In this document: one piece after another, positions 7,487 through 15,608 of the stretch
Position numbering within the stretch: position 1 is the first letter of the stretch
Layout: each line of letters opens with the position of its first letter
Source: Thermanaerothrix solaris
GTDB taxonomy: Bacteria > Chloroflexota > Anaerolineae > Anaerolineales > Anaerolineaceae
DNA: 64,000 nucleotides
Assembly (NCBI RefSeq): GCF_032334255.1
Contig: NZ_JAUHMF010000001.1
Location: 1,550,001 to 1,614,000 of the forward strand
Direction: 5' to 3'
Notes under the pieces: model-generated
What the model saw: the letters and a program-made list of their open reading frames with translations, nothing else
What the model was told of the DNA's origin: nothing
The model's database searches: none
Made by a program: the position numbers and the translations under genes

Positions 7487-7515
7487 AATTTAACCTAAAT
7501 TTTGAGGTTTGTCAA
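7487..7515 (-). promoter_or_regulatory. Promoter of the beta-helix surface protein gene
   Basis: On the minus strand TTGACA (7515-7510) and TAAATT (7492-7487) are separated by exactly 17 bp, a near-consensus sigma-70 promoter in an AT-rich stretch. A second TTGACT (7482-7477) could serve an alternative start. Confidence 0.7.
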
Positions 7516-7806
7516 TCCCAACAAACTTAATACAATTAATCTAACCTTTTGGCTTACAATTCTCTTTTTTCAGTTCAGGCTGGTTTTTTAATACACCCCC
7601 GTCGGCGTTGGGTGAGGCAAGACGTGAGTTCTGCAGGCGATCGGCACGGGGTGTGAAACGATGGGTAGGACGCTTAACCTGGTTCGGGCTTGGGATGCAG
7701 TATAATAGTAATCAATCAGAAAAAAAAACCTAATCTCATACCAGACGGGGGACCTCCAGTACGCTTAGCCCACTGTGATTCTTAACCATCGCCCGAGGGA
7801 AAAAAC
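7516..7806. other. Non-coding spacer upstream of the TPR protein gene
   Basis: I see no coding frame here. TATAAT at 7701-7706 is the best promoter candidate for the gene starting at 7807 but lacks a clear -35. An A-rich run (about 7722-7728) follows it. No recognisable RNA or repeat. Confidence 0.5.
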
Positions 7807-9096
7807 ATGCCCAACGACACTCATCCTTTCGCCCAGGCCGAGAACCTGCGCAAAGAGGGCCGCTACCCGCAGGCCGCTCAGATCTTCGCCACCCTTTGGC
7901 AGCAACAACCCGATCCCCGCGTGGGATGGCGTCTGGCATTCTGCCAGCGCAAACAGGGACGCCTGGATCAAGCCGAGGCAGTCGCGCGTAAGGCCTTGGA
8001 ACTGGCACCCGGTGATCCCTATATCCAATCTGAACTGGGGTGGGTGCTCTACGAACGCTACATCAAGCCGGCCAGGGAAACCGGTGACCTGGGGCGCGCG
8101 CTTTACGGGGCCCGCCAAATCCTGGACCTTAATCCCCAGGGCTTACTGCTCAAACTGGTGAGCCAGGCAATGATGAAGGTTGGCAAAGATAGAGGGCAGT
8201 GGGCGGTGGTCGAAGAATGGTCGGCGCGGCTCGACCCGGCGGATTTGGATAAAGAAGCACGCGAGATCAACGGCAAGAAAACCATGTCCGAGCGCGAGGT
8301 GTGGTACGTCCAGCGGGCGCGGGCCCTGCTGGAATTGGGGCGCTATCAGGAAGCGCTTGAAACCGCCCAAGCCGGATTGCAAGACTTTCCCGATGAATTC
8401 TTCCTCCAGCGCATAGCAGCCCAAGCGCGCGCCGAACTAGGCGGCCTGGGCGAGGGCATCACCCAGTTTCGGCGCCTGCTCAATCACCCCCGTGCGGACT
8501 GGTACGTATTTGCCGACCTGGCCATCCTGGAAGCCCGCGCTGGTCAACAGGATGAAGCCTATCGCCATTTCTGCACTGCGCTGCTTTCGACTAACCAGGG
8601 GGTGGAATACAAATTGGGTTATCTGATGGCGCTGGCCGACCTGGCGGTGAAACTTAACCAACCCGAGGTAGCAGCGCTGCATGTCGCCCTGGTTAAAGCC
8701 GTGCGAATAGAAAAAGGGTGGAAGGTGTCGCCCGAAGACCTGGAAGCTGAACAGCGCGTGCGCCAGGCTCTTGCCCAACAGGGCTCGACCTGGCCCGATT
8801 TACCCCAAGACAGCAAGGGGCTGGAAGCGCGTTGCCGTCAGATTTGGAAGGAAGGCCAGACCCGCGGGCTGACCTTTTATACCGGTACGCTGAAAGAAGC
8901 ACCTGGGCAACGCAAATACACCTACATTCAACCGGACGGAGGCGGGGAGGAGGTCTTTGTGCTGGTGCGCGACCTGCCGCGCGAGTGTCAAACCAAGGGT
9001 TGTCGCGTGCGCTATGCCCTGGAAAAAACCTTTGACCGTAAGAAGAACCGCGAGGCTTGGCGCGCGGTGCACGTTAGCCGCCCTAAAGAGACCTGA
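7807..9096 (+). CDS. TPR-repeat protein with C-terminal cold-shock/OB-like domain
   Basis: The 429-residue product has no signal peptide. Residues about 5-300 are tetratricopeptide repeats with the usual Ala/Gly/Tyr pattern, for example ALLELGRYQEALETAQAGL near 175. Residues about 355-425 read like a cold-shock OB fold: YTGTLKEAPGQRKYTYI, then GGGEEVFVLVRDL, then G-x-RVRYALE, then AWRAVHV. This matches the order of a cold-shock domain (GxVKWF, YGFI, DVFVH, G..V.F, A..V), although the aromatic RNA-binding motifs are degenerate. The combination suggests a cytoplasmic scaffold contacting RNA or a nucleoprotein. Function unknown. Neighbours give no pathway clue. Confidence 0.75.
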   Translation: MPNDTHPFAQAENLRKEGRYPQAAQIFATLWQQQPDPRVGWRLAFCQRKQGRLDQAEAVARKALELAPGDPYIQSELGWVLYERYIKPARETGDLGRALYGARQILDLNPQGLLLKLVSQAMMKVGKDRGQWAVVEEWSARLDPADLDKEAREINGKKTMSEREVWYVQRARALLELGRYQEALETAQAGLQDFPDEFFLQRIAAQARAELGGLGEGITQFRRLLNHPRADWYVFADLAILEARAGQQDEAYRHFCTALLSTNQGVEYKLGYLMALADLAVKLNQPEVAALHVALVKAVRIEKGWKVSPEDLEAEQRVRQALAQQGSTWPDLPQDSKGLEARCRQIWKEGQTRGLTFYTGTLKEAPGQRKYTYIQPDGGGEEVFVLVRDLPRECQTKGCRVRYALEKTFDRKKNREAWRAVHVSRPKET

Positions 9097-9123
9097 TGCG
9101 CACTTTCTGGCACAGCGGTTAGA

Positions 9124-9993
9124 TTACCTCCCTCCAAGCCACAACAGCGCTACCCCTAGCACGACGGCCAGTGCCGACAGAACCTGGGTGCGGGTGGGCT
9201 TTTCGCCCCGCCACAGGCTGAGCCCCAGCACGAAGAGCGGCGAGGTGTCAGCCAGGGCTTTGACCACCGCCGGGGCTACCCCTTCCAGCGCGTAGAGCAG
9301 CACCAACCATTGTGCAATCACAACTGCCGCGCGCAGAGCCAGCCTGCGCACCAGACCGGCTGGCAAACCATGCCAGCGGGGGCGGCTTAGCGGCCAAGCC
9401 AGCAAGGCAATCACCGCGGCGCGAATGAGATAATACGTGGGTGGGTTGGTATAACCAGCGGCAAACAGATGTTGGGTGGGGTAGAGGCTCAGCCCGAAGA
9501 GCGCCGCTGCGACCAGGGGGTAGGCCAATGCGCTTGGGGCCGGGTGTGGGCGAGCATGCAAAAGGGAGGTAGCAGCGTTTTGGGCCTGGGTGAGAACCAG
9601 CACGGCCCCGCCACACAACACGACTCCCAGGATTTGGAACCAGCCCAGCGGTGGCGCTATTGGGCTGAGGAACGGTGCTGCCAGCAGGGTGAAAAACGGG
9701 GAAAGGGCGAGGAGGGTGCTGGCGGTAAGGGCATCCAGGTGGGCGAAGGACTGAAAATAGGCGTAATTGGCCGCGGCATCCAGTCCGATAGCCAATGCTA
9801 ACCACCCCAGCGCGGGGGGTGAGACCGCGAGGGAAAAATAAAACGGTGCAAAGGGAAGCAGCCAGGCAAAGATCAGGGCAAAATTGAGCCCGAAAATGGC
9901 GCGCAGGCTTGTCTGGCGCAAGATGGAACGTGCCATCAGGTTAGCCAGCGCGCCTCCCAACGCCGAGAGCAGGGCCAAAAGCAGGGCGTTCAT
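9124..9993 (-). CDS. DMT/EamA-family permease
   Basis: From the ATG at 9993 the product has 289 residues with about ten hydrophobic segments arranged as two EamA halves, typical of drug/metabolite transporters. A Pro/Gly-containing turn pattern, for example FFTLLAAPFLSPIAPPLG, separates helices. A longer frame to 10074 would overlap the divergent L,D-transpeptidase gene and add a charged N-terminus unlike the family. The substrate cannot be predicted. The two divergent starts are only 20 bp apart, so their promoters overlap the opposing gene start. Confidence 0.8.
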   Translation of the reverse strand: MNALLLALLSALGGALANLMARSILRQTSLRAIFGLNFALIFAWLLPFAPFYFSLAVSPPALGWLALAIGLDAAANYAYFQSFAHLDALTASTLLALSPFFTLLAAPFLSPIAPPLGWFQILGVVLCGGAVLVLTQAQNAATSLLHARPHPAPSALAYPLVAAALFGLSLYPTQHLFAAGYTNPPTYYLIRAAVIALLAWPLSRPRWHGLPAGLVRRLALRAAVVIAQWLVLLYALEGVAPAVVKALADTSPLFVLGLSLWRGEKPTRTQVLSALAVVLGVALLWLGGR

Positions 9994-9996
9994 CCT

Positions 9997-10004
9997 GGTA
10001 TAAT
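9997..10004 (+). promoter_or_regulatory. Extended -10 promoter giving a near-leaderless L,D-transpeptidase mRNA
   Basis: TGG-TATAAT ends at 10004, nine bases before the ATG at 10014. Transcription would begin about 10011, leaving at most a few untranslated bases, and no ribosome binding site is present. Translation is therefore probably leaderless. Confidence 0.6.
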
Positions 10005-10013
10005 CCCCTTCAC

Positions 10014-11045
10014 ATGAGCATCCGTCTTTCGCGCCGTGAGTTTTTGCGCCTGATGGGCTTGGGCCTGGGCGCACTGGCTTTTTACCCCAGCGTGGGTGTG
10101 CTCCAGGATGCCACGCAAGAGGACTTGCTGCGGGTGACCGTGCGCTCGGTCAGCGTTTATAGTCAGCCCTCGGACCAAAGCCGCATCCGCTTCCAGCGCT
10201 ATCGCGATGAACTGGTCAATATTTATGCCGAGGTAGAGTCGGAGGCTGGTCCGGCCCATAATCCGGTTTGGTATCGGGTGTGGGGTGGCTATATTCATCG
10301 CGCCAATACCCAACGTGTGCGGATTCAATACAACCCGGTGCCGGCGGAGTTGCCCACAGCGCTCGTTCTGGCTGAGGTCACGGTGCCGTTTACCCAGGCG
10401 TTGCGCTATACTCGCGCCCAGGGCTGGCAGCCATTATACCGCCTCTACTACGAATCCACGCATTGGGTGGTAGGGATTGACGAAGGTCCAGATGGCAGCC
10501 CCTGGTACCGGCTCAAGGACGAACTGCTCGAACTGGAGTACCACGTCCCGGCGGTGCACCTGCGCCTGTTCAAGCCGGAAGAGTTCGCTCCCATTTCACC
10601 TGAGGTGCCGGCGCATCAGAAATGGATCGAGGTCTCGATTGCCCGCCAGACCCTGACTTGCTACGAGGGCGAGACACCGGTCTTCCAGACCAAAATTTCC
10701 TCGGGCCTATTCCGCTCGCCACCGGGGGAAATCCCGTGGGAGACACCCAAAGGGGAGTTTAATATCTTCTCCAAGATGCCTTCCAAACACATGGGCGAGG
10801 GACGTTTGACTGGCAATCCGGAGGACTACGAATTGCCAGGCGTGCCCTGGACGTGTTTCTTCGAAGCCACCGGGGTGGCGTTCCACGGCACGTACTGGCA
10901 CACCGACTTCGGCACCCCGCGCAGCCACGGTTGCATCAACATGCGCACAGCCGAGGCACGCTGGCTCTATCGCTGGACGACGCCGGTGGCGGGCCCGGAG
11001 GATATTGAAAAGCGCGGCTATGGCACACGAGTGGTGGTGATCTGA
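10014..11045 (+). CDS. L,D-transpeptidase (YkuD) with Tat-type signal
   Basis: The 343-residue product begins MSIRLSRREFLRLMGLG, a twin-arginine signal (SRREFL), so it is probably exported folded. A middle section (about 35-200) looks like SH3-type beta modules. The YkuD domain (about 205-343) contains FHGTYW and SHGCINM; the catalytic Cys is near residue 307 and the His near 305. The enzyme would make 3-3 cross-links in peptidoglycan or attach proteins to it. The next gene encodes a LysM protein with its own promoter, so the two form a cell-wall pair. Tat export of an L,D-transpeptidase is less common than Sec. Confidence 0.9.
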   Translation: MSIRLSRREFLRLMGLGLGALAFYPSVGVLQDATQEDLLRVTVRSVSVYSQPSDQSRIRFQRYRDELVNIYAEVESEAGPAHNPVWYRVWGGYIHRANTQRVRIQYNPVPAELPTALVLAEVTVPFTQALRYTRAQGWQPLYRLYYESTHWVVGIDEGPDGSPWYRLKDELLELEYHVPAVHLRLFKPEEFAPISPEVPAHQKWIEVSIARQTLTCYEGETPVFQTKISSGLFRSPPGEIPWETPKGEFNIFSKMPSKHMGEGRLTGNPEDYELPGVPWTCFFEATGVAFHGTYWHTDFGTPRSHGCINMRTAEARWLYRWTTPVAGPEDIEKRGYGTRVVVI

Positions 11046-11067
11046 ACAGGCAAAAATTCCCCTGCCC

Positions 11068-11094
11068 TTGTCAGAAAAACGACTATGTTATAAT
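11068..11094 (+). promoter_or_regulatory. Promoter of the zinc-ribbon/LysM gene
   Basis: TTGTCA (11068-11073) and TATAAT (11089-11094) with an extended TGT just before the -10; spacing 15 bp. It lies 23-50 bases after the L,D-transpeptidase stop. Confidence 0.65.
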
Positions 11095-11140
11095 ACCCCC
11101 TGCCGCGATACCCTACGGCATATTTTAAGGATGAAGGTCT

Positions 11141-12280
11141 ATGAGTCCAGAGGAAACGACCAAAACGAAAGTATGTCCCATTTGCGGGGCCCGCACGAGC
11201 GAAGGGGCAACGCGCTGCCTGGTCTGCGGCCATACTTTTACTCCTGAGGGCGGCAAAAAAGGCAGTCCGCTGCAAGGGCCGCGCCTGCCCGAGATTACCC
11301 TTTCCCTGCCGATCGCTTTGGGGCTGATGGTGCTCTTGCTCGCCATCGGGGCCGGCACGGTCTTTGCCGCCTTGCAGAGCACCGGGCGGGTCGTTGAACC
11401 GACCGCCACCCCCACGCTGACCGTAACTCCCACGATCACCTTTACACCCACGGCCAGCCCTACGCCGACCCTGGAGCCGACGTTCACCCCCCTGCCGCCG
11501 ATTGAGTACACCGTGCGCAGCGGCGATAACTGTATCACCATTGCCTATACCTTCGGGGTTTCGGTCTCCAGCATCATTGCGTTGAACAACCTGCCGGTGG
11601 CCTGTGATAACCTGGTGGTAGGGCAGAAATTGCTCATTCCGCAGCCCACACCGACCCCCTCACCCCAGCCCACCAACACGCTCAGCCCGGCAGAAGCCAC
11701 CGAGGCAGCCTGTCAGAAACTTGAGTATACCGTCACCGCTAACGATACCCTGAGCATCATTGCCGCACGCTATAACGTCTCGATGGAGTCCATTAAATCC
11801 TACAACGGCCTGACCAGCGATATCGTCTATGAGGGGCAAGTTCTGCAGATTCCGCTGTGTGAACGCCTGCCAACCCCCGGCCCGACCCCCACGCCAACGC
11901 CACCGCCGCCCTATCCGGCGCCCAACCTGCTCCTGCCGGCTAATGGCGCCGTCTTCACCGCGGCGAATGACACCGTGACGTTGCAATGGGCGGCCGTGGG
12001 CACGCTGCGCGATAACGAGGCCTACGCGGTGACCATCGAAGACCTGACCGAGGGCAAAGGGCGTCGCCTGGTGGAGTACGTGACCGATACCAAGTTCATT
12101 GTCCCGGCGGCTTTCCGCCCGGTGGATACCGTCCCGCATGTCTTGCAGTGGTTCGTGGTGCCGGTGCGCCAGACGGGGACCTCACTCGACGGCAAGCCCA
12201 TTTACGAACAGGCCGGCGCGCCCAGTGCGTTCCGTGTGTTTGTCTGGTGGGCAGCGGGCGCGGTCACACCAGCGCCCTGA
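11141..12280 (+). CDS. Zinc-ribbon, single-pass membrane protein with two LysM domains
   Basis: Domain order in 379 residues: N-terminal zinc ribbon (Cys12, 15, 26, 29 in CPICG...CLVCG), one transmembrane helix (about 54-77), a Thr/Pro-rich linker, LysM 1 (about 127-172, starting EYTVRSGDNC), a second Thr/Pro linker, LysM 2 (about 190-235, starting EYTVTANDTL) and a C-terminal beta-rich domain (about 255-370). The topology predicted is zinc ribbon inside, LysM domains outside binding peptidoglycan or another GlcNAc glycan. It may join cytoplasmic sensing to the wall. LysM 1 holds a pair of Cys residues that may form a disulfide. A strong terminator follows. Function unknown. Confidence 0.85.
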   Translation: MSPEETTKTKVCPICGARTSEGATRCLVCGHTFTPEGGKKGSPLQGPRLPEITLSLPIALGLMVLLLAIGAGTVFAALQSTGRVVEPTATPTLTVTPTITFTPTASPTPTLEPTFTPLPPIEYTVRSGDNCITIAYTFGVSVSSIIALNNLPVACDNLVVGQKLLIPQPTPTPSPQPTNTLSPAEATEAACQKLEYTVTANDTLSIIAARYNVSMESIKSYNGLTSDIVYEGQVLQIPLCERLPTPGPTPTPTPPPPYPAPNLLLPANGAVFTAANDTVTLQWAAVGTLRDNEAYAVTIEDLTEGKGRRLVEYVTDTKFIVPAAFRPVDTVPHVLQWFVVPVRQTGTSLDGKPIYEQAGAPSAFRVFVWWAAGAVTPAP

Positions 12281-12304
12281 GTGAGACGGACAGCAGTCGA
12301 AACA

Positions 12305-12335
12305 AAAGGCTGCCCATTTGATGCGGGCAGCCTTT
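12305..12335. terminator. Bidirectional intrinsic terminator
   Basis: AAAGGCTGCCC (12305-12315) pairs with GGGCAGCCTTT (12325-12335) across a 9-nt loop, followed by T-rich sequence. The A-rich 5' flank supplies a U tail on the other strand, so it can serve both the LysM gene and the convergent thioredoxin reductase gene. Confidence 0.85.
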
Positions 12336-12368
12336 TTGATCTTTTTTGCGGGGTAAGCGCGGCTCGGG

Positions 12369-13340
12369 TTATCCCTCTTGCTCCTGCAAGAAACGCACCG
12401 CCATCATCGCGGCAGCAGCCCCCATTCCAGCGGAGGTCACGACCTGGCGAAAGTGCGGATCCATCACCTCACCAGCGGCGAACACCCCCGGCACGTTGGT
12501 ACGCATTAACGGATCGGTTTTGATATAGCCCCTCTCATCCAGGTCGAGTTGGCCGCGGAAGAGGGCGGTATTGGGCCTGTGCCCAATGAAGATGAACACG
12601 CCATCGGTCGGACGCTCCCAGGTCTCGCCGGTTTGCACGTTCTCCAAGCGCACGGCTTCCACGGCGGCATTGCCGCGAATCTCACGCACAACGGTATTCC
12701 AAATGAACTGGATCTTGGGGTTTTCGCGGGCGCGGCGCTGCAGGATGGCGCCGGCGCGCAGTTGGTCGCGGCGATGGACAATGGTCACCTGGCGGGCGTA
12801 GCGGGTGAGGAACAGACCTTCCTCTAGCGCGCTATCACCCCCACCGACGACGATCACATCCTTATCTTTAAAGAACCAGCCATCGCAGGTAGCGCAGTAG
12901 GAGACGCCCCGCCCGGTGAATTCGGCCTCACCCGGAACCTCAAGATGATTGGGGCTGGCGCCAGTGGCAATGATCAAGGCACGTGCCCGGTATTCTTTGC
13001 CGTAGGTACGCACACGGAACGGATGTTGAGAGAGGTCAACGGCTTCGGCAGTATCAAATTCCAGACGGGCCCCAAAGCGTTCAGCCTGTTTTTGAAATAA
13101 CTCGCCTAATTCCATCCCCCCCACCCCCTCGGGAAAGCCGGGGTAGTTTTCAATGGTGTGGGTCAGCGCAGCCTGCCCCCCTAACTCAGTACCGGTGAGC
13201 ACCAGCGGCGAAAGTTCAGCCCGTGCAGCATACAGCGCCGCCGCCAAACCGGCTGGGCCGGCGCCGAGGATGATCACATCTTCAACCGGGTTGGACTGGG
13301 ATGACGACGGTGAGGCGATTGCACCCAGATTGATCTCCAT
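12369..13340 (-). CDS. trxB: Thioredoxin reductase
   Basis: This 323-residue flavoprotein would pass electrons from NAD(P)H to thioredoxin. It shows the FAD GAGPAG motif (residues 26-31), the redox CATC pair (Cys149 and Cys152), and GGGDSALEEG with HRRDQLRA for the pyridine nucleotide; HRRD-type Arg residues favour NADPH. The C-terminal FAD motif reads AAGEVMDP, with Glu in place of the Asp usual in GDVxD. The extra 18 N-terminal residues are Ser/Asn-rich. GGAGTG lies 8 bases before the ATG. A thioredoxin-like protein lies at 33.6 kb, not adjacent. Confidence 0.93.
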   Translation of the reverse strand: MEINLGAIASPSSSQSNPVEDVIILGAGPAGLAAALYAARAELSPLVLTGTELGGQAALTHTIENYPGFPEGVGGMELGELFQKQAERFGARLEFDTAEAVDLSQHPFRVRTYGKEYRARALIIATGASPNHLEVPGEAEFTGRGVSYCATCDGWFFKDKDVIVVGGGDSALEEGLFLTRYARQVTIVHRRDQLRAGAILQRRARENPKIQFIWNTVVREIRGNAAVEAVRLENVQTGETWERPTDGVFIFIGHRPNTALFRGQLDLDERGYIKTDPLMRTNVPGVFAAGEVMDPHFRQVVTSAGMGAAAAMMAVRFLQEQEG

Positions 13341-13428
13341 GGTTCACACTCCTTGAGGAAATTTTGGATGTATTGTATCCGAATAAATTGCCTTTATTTA
13401 GATGCGCCTGGTACCCACAAGGTGACAC

Positions 13429-14778
13429 CTATTCCGTCACCCCACGGTCGGTAATTTGGAGCCCCTCATCCAGAATAGCGAAGCCCTCAGCCAGTTGTTC
13501 CGGGGTGATAATCAGAGGTGGGATGATCAGGATGACGTTCCAGTGGGTATAAAGGAACAGGCCGCGTTCGAGCAAGAAACGGCGCAAGGCGGTCATCTCC
13601 GGGCTGGTGCCGTTATAGGGGGCAAGTGGCTCGCGCGTCCGGCGGTTACGCACCAGTTCAATCGCCCCGAAGAGGCCAATCGAGCGTACCTCGCCTACCG
13701 AAGGGTGGCGATCCATCAGTTCGGCGAGCATCTCAGCCAGTACCTCACCGGTGGCGCGAGCGCGTTCCACCAGGTGGTCTTCTTTCATCACCTCAATGGT
13801 GGCAATCGCCGCCGCCAGGGAGATGGGGTGCCCGTTGTAGGTCAGCCCGCCTTGATACACCCGTTCATTGTAGAAAGCGGCGATCTCCGGCTTCATTGCT
13901 ACGGCCCCCAGCGGCGCATAACCCGAAGTCAGCCCTTTGGCCATGGTCATCAGGTCGGGCACCACGCCGTAATGATCCACGGCGAACCAGGCGCCAGTGC
14001 GCCCGAACCCGCTCATCACCTCATCGCAAATCAGCAGGATGCCGTAGCGGTCGCATAAGGCACGCACCCCTTGCAGGTAACCCTGGGGTGGGATGATCAC
14101 GCCGTTCGTGCCGGTGACCGTCTCGATCAGGATGGCGGCGATGGTGTTTGGGCCTTCATAGTGGATGATCTCTTCGAGGTGGTTGAGATAATCCTGGGTG
14201 AATTCGGCTTCAGGCAGGTCGGGCTGGGTGCGGTGGAAGGTGGAGCGGTAACGGTAAGGGTCCAGGAAATGCACCACCCCGGGCATCGTTAGCGGTTCCC
14301 AGGCCAGGCGGCGCGGATCGCCGGTGGCGGCGATAGCGCCGTAGGTAGCACCGTGGTAGGAACGATAGCGGGCGAGGATTTTCCAGCGCCCGGTGTAACC
14401 ACGTGCCAGTTTGATCGCGTTTTCGTTGGCATCGGCCCCGCCCAGGGTATAGAGGAATTTGGTCAGGCCGGGCGGGGTGATCTCGGCCAGCAGCTGGCCC
14501 AAACGGGCGCGCGGGCGGGTGGCCATGTGCGGTCCGGCAAAGGGCAGTTCGCGCGCCTGGCGGACGATGGCCTCGATGACCCGTTCATCCCCGTGGCCGA
14601 TGTTGACGCACATGACCATGGAATTGAAATCCAGGTAGCGCTTGCCGTGAATATCCCAGAAGTACACGCCTTTGGCATGGCTGATAGGGATCGGCTCAAC
14701 CTGGGCCTGAGCTGCCCAGGTCCAGAAATTGTGTTCCAGGCACAACGGCACGAGTTCAGAATCGGTGAGTTCGGACAT
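13429..14778 (-). CDS. Class III PLP-dependent aminotransferase
   Basis: The 449-residue protein is an omega-aminotransferase-type fold-I enzyme. Visible motifs: LGGADANENAIKLAR (phosphate/cofactor region), CDEVMSGFGRTG with the Asp that contacts the pyridine nitrogen, and MTMAKGLTSGYAPLG with the Schiff-base Lys281. Length and motifs match taurine/putrescine/beta-alanine:pyruvate-type members. No pathway genes flank it: thioredoxin reductase is on one side and a Crp-type regulator on the other, all on the minus strand. The substrate cannot be assigned from sequence. Confidence 0.88.
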   Translation of the reverse strand: MSELTDSELVPLCLEHNFWTWAAQAQVEPIPISHAKGVYFWDIHGKRYLDFNSMVMCVNIGHGDERVIEAIVRQARELPFAGPHMATRPRARLGQLLAEITPPGLTKFLYTLGGADANENAIKLARGYTGRWKILARYRSYHGATYGAIAATGDPRRLAWEPLTMPGVVHFLDPYRYRSTFHRTQPDLPEAEFTQDYLNHLEEIIHYEGPNTIAAILIETVTGTNGVIIPPQGYLQGVRALCDRYGILLICDEVMSGFGRTGAWFAVDHYGVVPDLMTMAKGLTSGYAPLGAVAMKPEIAAFYNERVYQGGLTYNGHPISLAAAIATIEVMKEDHLVERARATGEVLAEMLAELMDRHPSVGEVRSIGLFGAIELVRNRRTREPLAPYNGTSPEMTALRRFLLERGLFLYTHWNVILIIPPLIITPEQLAEGFAILDEGLQITDRGVTE

Positions 14779-14851
14779 GGGGGACCTCGCGAGGATTAGA
14801 TAGAAAGGGGCTTACTTATAGAACCGGATGGGTTGGCTGTGGCAACGTGGA

Positions 14852-15523
14852 TCAAGTTTCTCCGGCTAACTGTATCAGGCTTTCTCGATCAATCAACACC
14901 AGTTCAGTGCGCGTGACATCAATGATTTTACGATCTGCCAGATAGTAGAGGGAGCGGCAGGCGACTTCGCGCGTGGTGCCAATACGAGCAGCAATGTCAT
15001 CCAGCGTTAGCGTGCGCGGGATGGCGGGGCTCTCGGTGCTCTGGAAGTGCTCCAGAAGCAGGCGTGCCAAACGAGCCGTGACCGGTTGAAAGGCCAGGCG
15101 CTCCAGCAGAACATTGGCGCGCAGCATATAGCGCAACATCAACCGCGCTAACGCCCAACCGATCCCCCCTTTGGCCAGCAGAGGGTCCAGGGTCGAGCGC
15201 GACCATATGACCACCGTAGTGGGTTGATTGGCCTCCAGGGAGATGGGCAGGGGTAGATCGGCTTCAAAGAAGGCCGGCCCCCAAAAGATATCGCCTGAAA
15301 CAAAGGTGGTGACGATCAGGGGACGCCCTTCGGTAGAGACCTTGACGGCTTCAATTTCCCCCTCCAGGATGAGAAAGAGGTACGGCCAGCAGTCCCCCTG
15401 GGTTGCCAAGTATTCTTCTCTAGCCAATTTGCGCACCAGGGCATGTCGGGCCAGATAGGCTTTTTCGTGTTCTGCCAGGGGTTCAAAAAAGGGGTGAGAC
15501 GTAAATACAGAGATCAGGTTCAT
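14852..15523 (-). CDS. Crp/Fnr-family transcription regulator
   Basis: The 223-residue product has an N-terminal cyclic-nucleotide-like beta barrel (about 15-125) and a C-terminal winged helix with LDDIAARIGTTREVACRSLYYL (about 172-193). No Cys cluster is seen in the N-terminus, so it is not an Fe-S FNR. The residues PxSxEA / R-A/S-S-A that bind cAMP in Crp are not clearly kept. It diverges from the membrane operon at 15609; a TGTGC-N6-TCACA palindrome lies between them, so it is the obvious candidate regulator of that operon. What it senses is unknown. Confidence 0.88.
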   Translation of the reverse strand: MNLISVFTSHPFFEPLAEHEKAYLARHALVRKLAREEYLATQGDCWPYLFLILEGEIEAVKVSTEGRPLIVTTFVSGDIFWGPAFFEADLPLPISLEANQPTTVVIWSRSTLDPLLAKGGIGWALARLMLRYMLRANVLLERLAFQPVTARLARLLLEHFQSTESPAIPRTLTLDDIAARIGTTREVACRSLYYLADRKIIDVTRTELVLIDRESLIQLAGET

Positions 15524-15577
15524 CAGAATGATTTTATCTTAGGTTTTGCGTTAAGTTAAAGCCTTGGGGGGTTTCAT

Positions 15578-15593
15578 TGTGCTATGTTTCACA
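15578..15593. promoter_or_regulatory. Crp-like palindrome upstream of the membrane operon
   Basis: TGTGC, six bases, TCACA differs from the Crp consensus (TGTGA-N6-TCACA) at one position. It lies between the Crp/Fnr-family gene and the operon start at 15609. It contains TATGTT (15583-15588), a possible -10 box, and the ribosome binding site (AAGGAGG) begins only a few bases later. Binding here would therefore more likely repress than activate. Confidence 0.5.
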
Positions 15594-15608
15594 TGACAAG
15601 GAGGGCTT

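Noticed and set aside
13456..14058. 200-codon plus-strand frame
   Set aside because: Antisense shadow of the class III aminotransferase gene, which has full-length family motifs.
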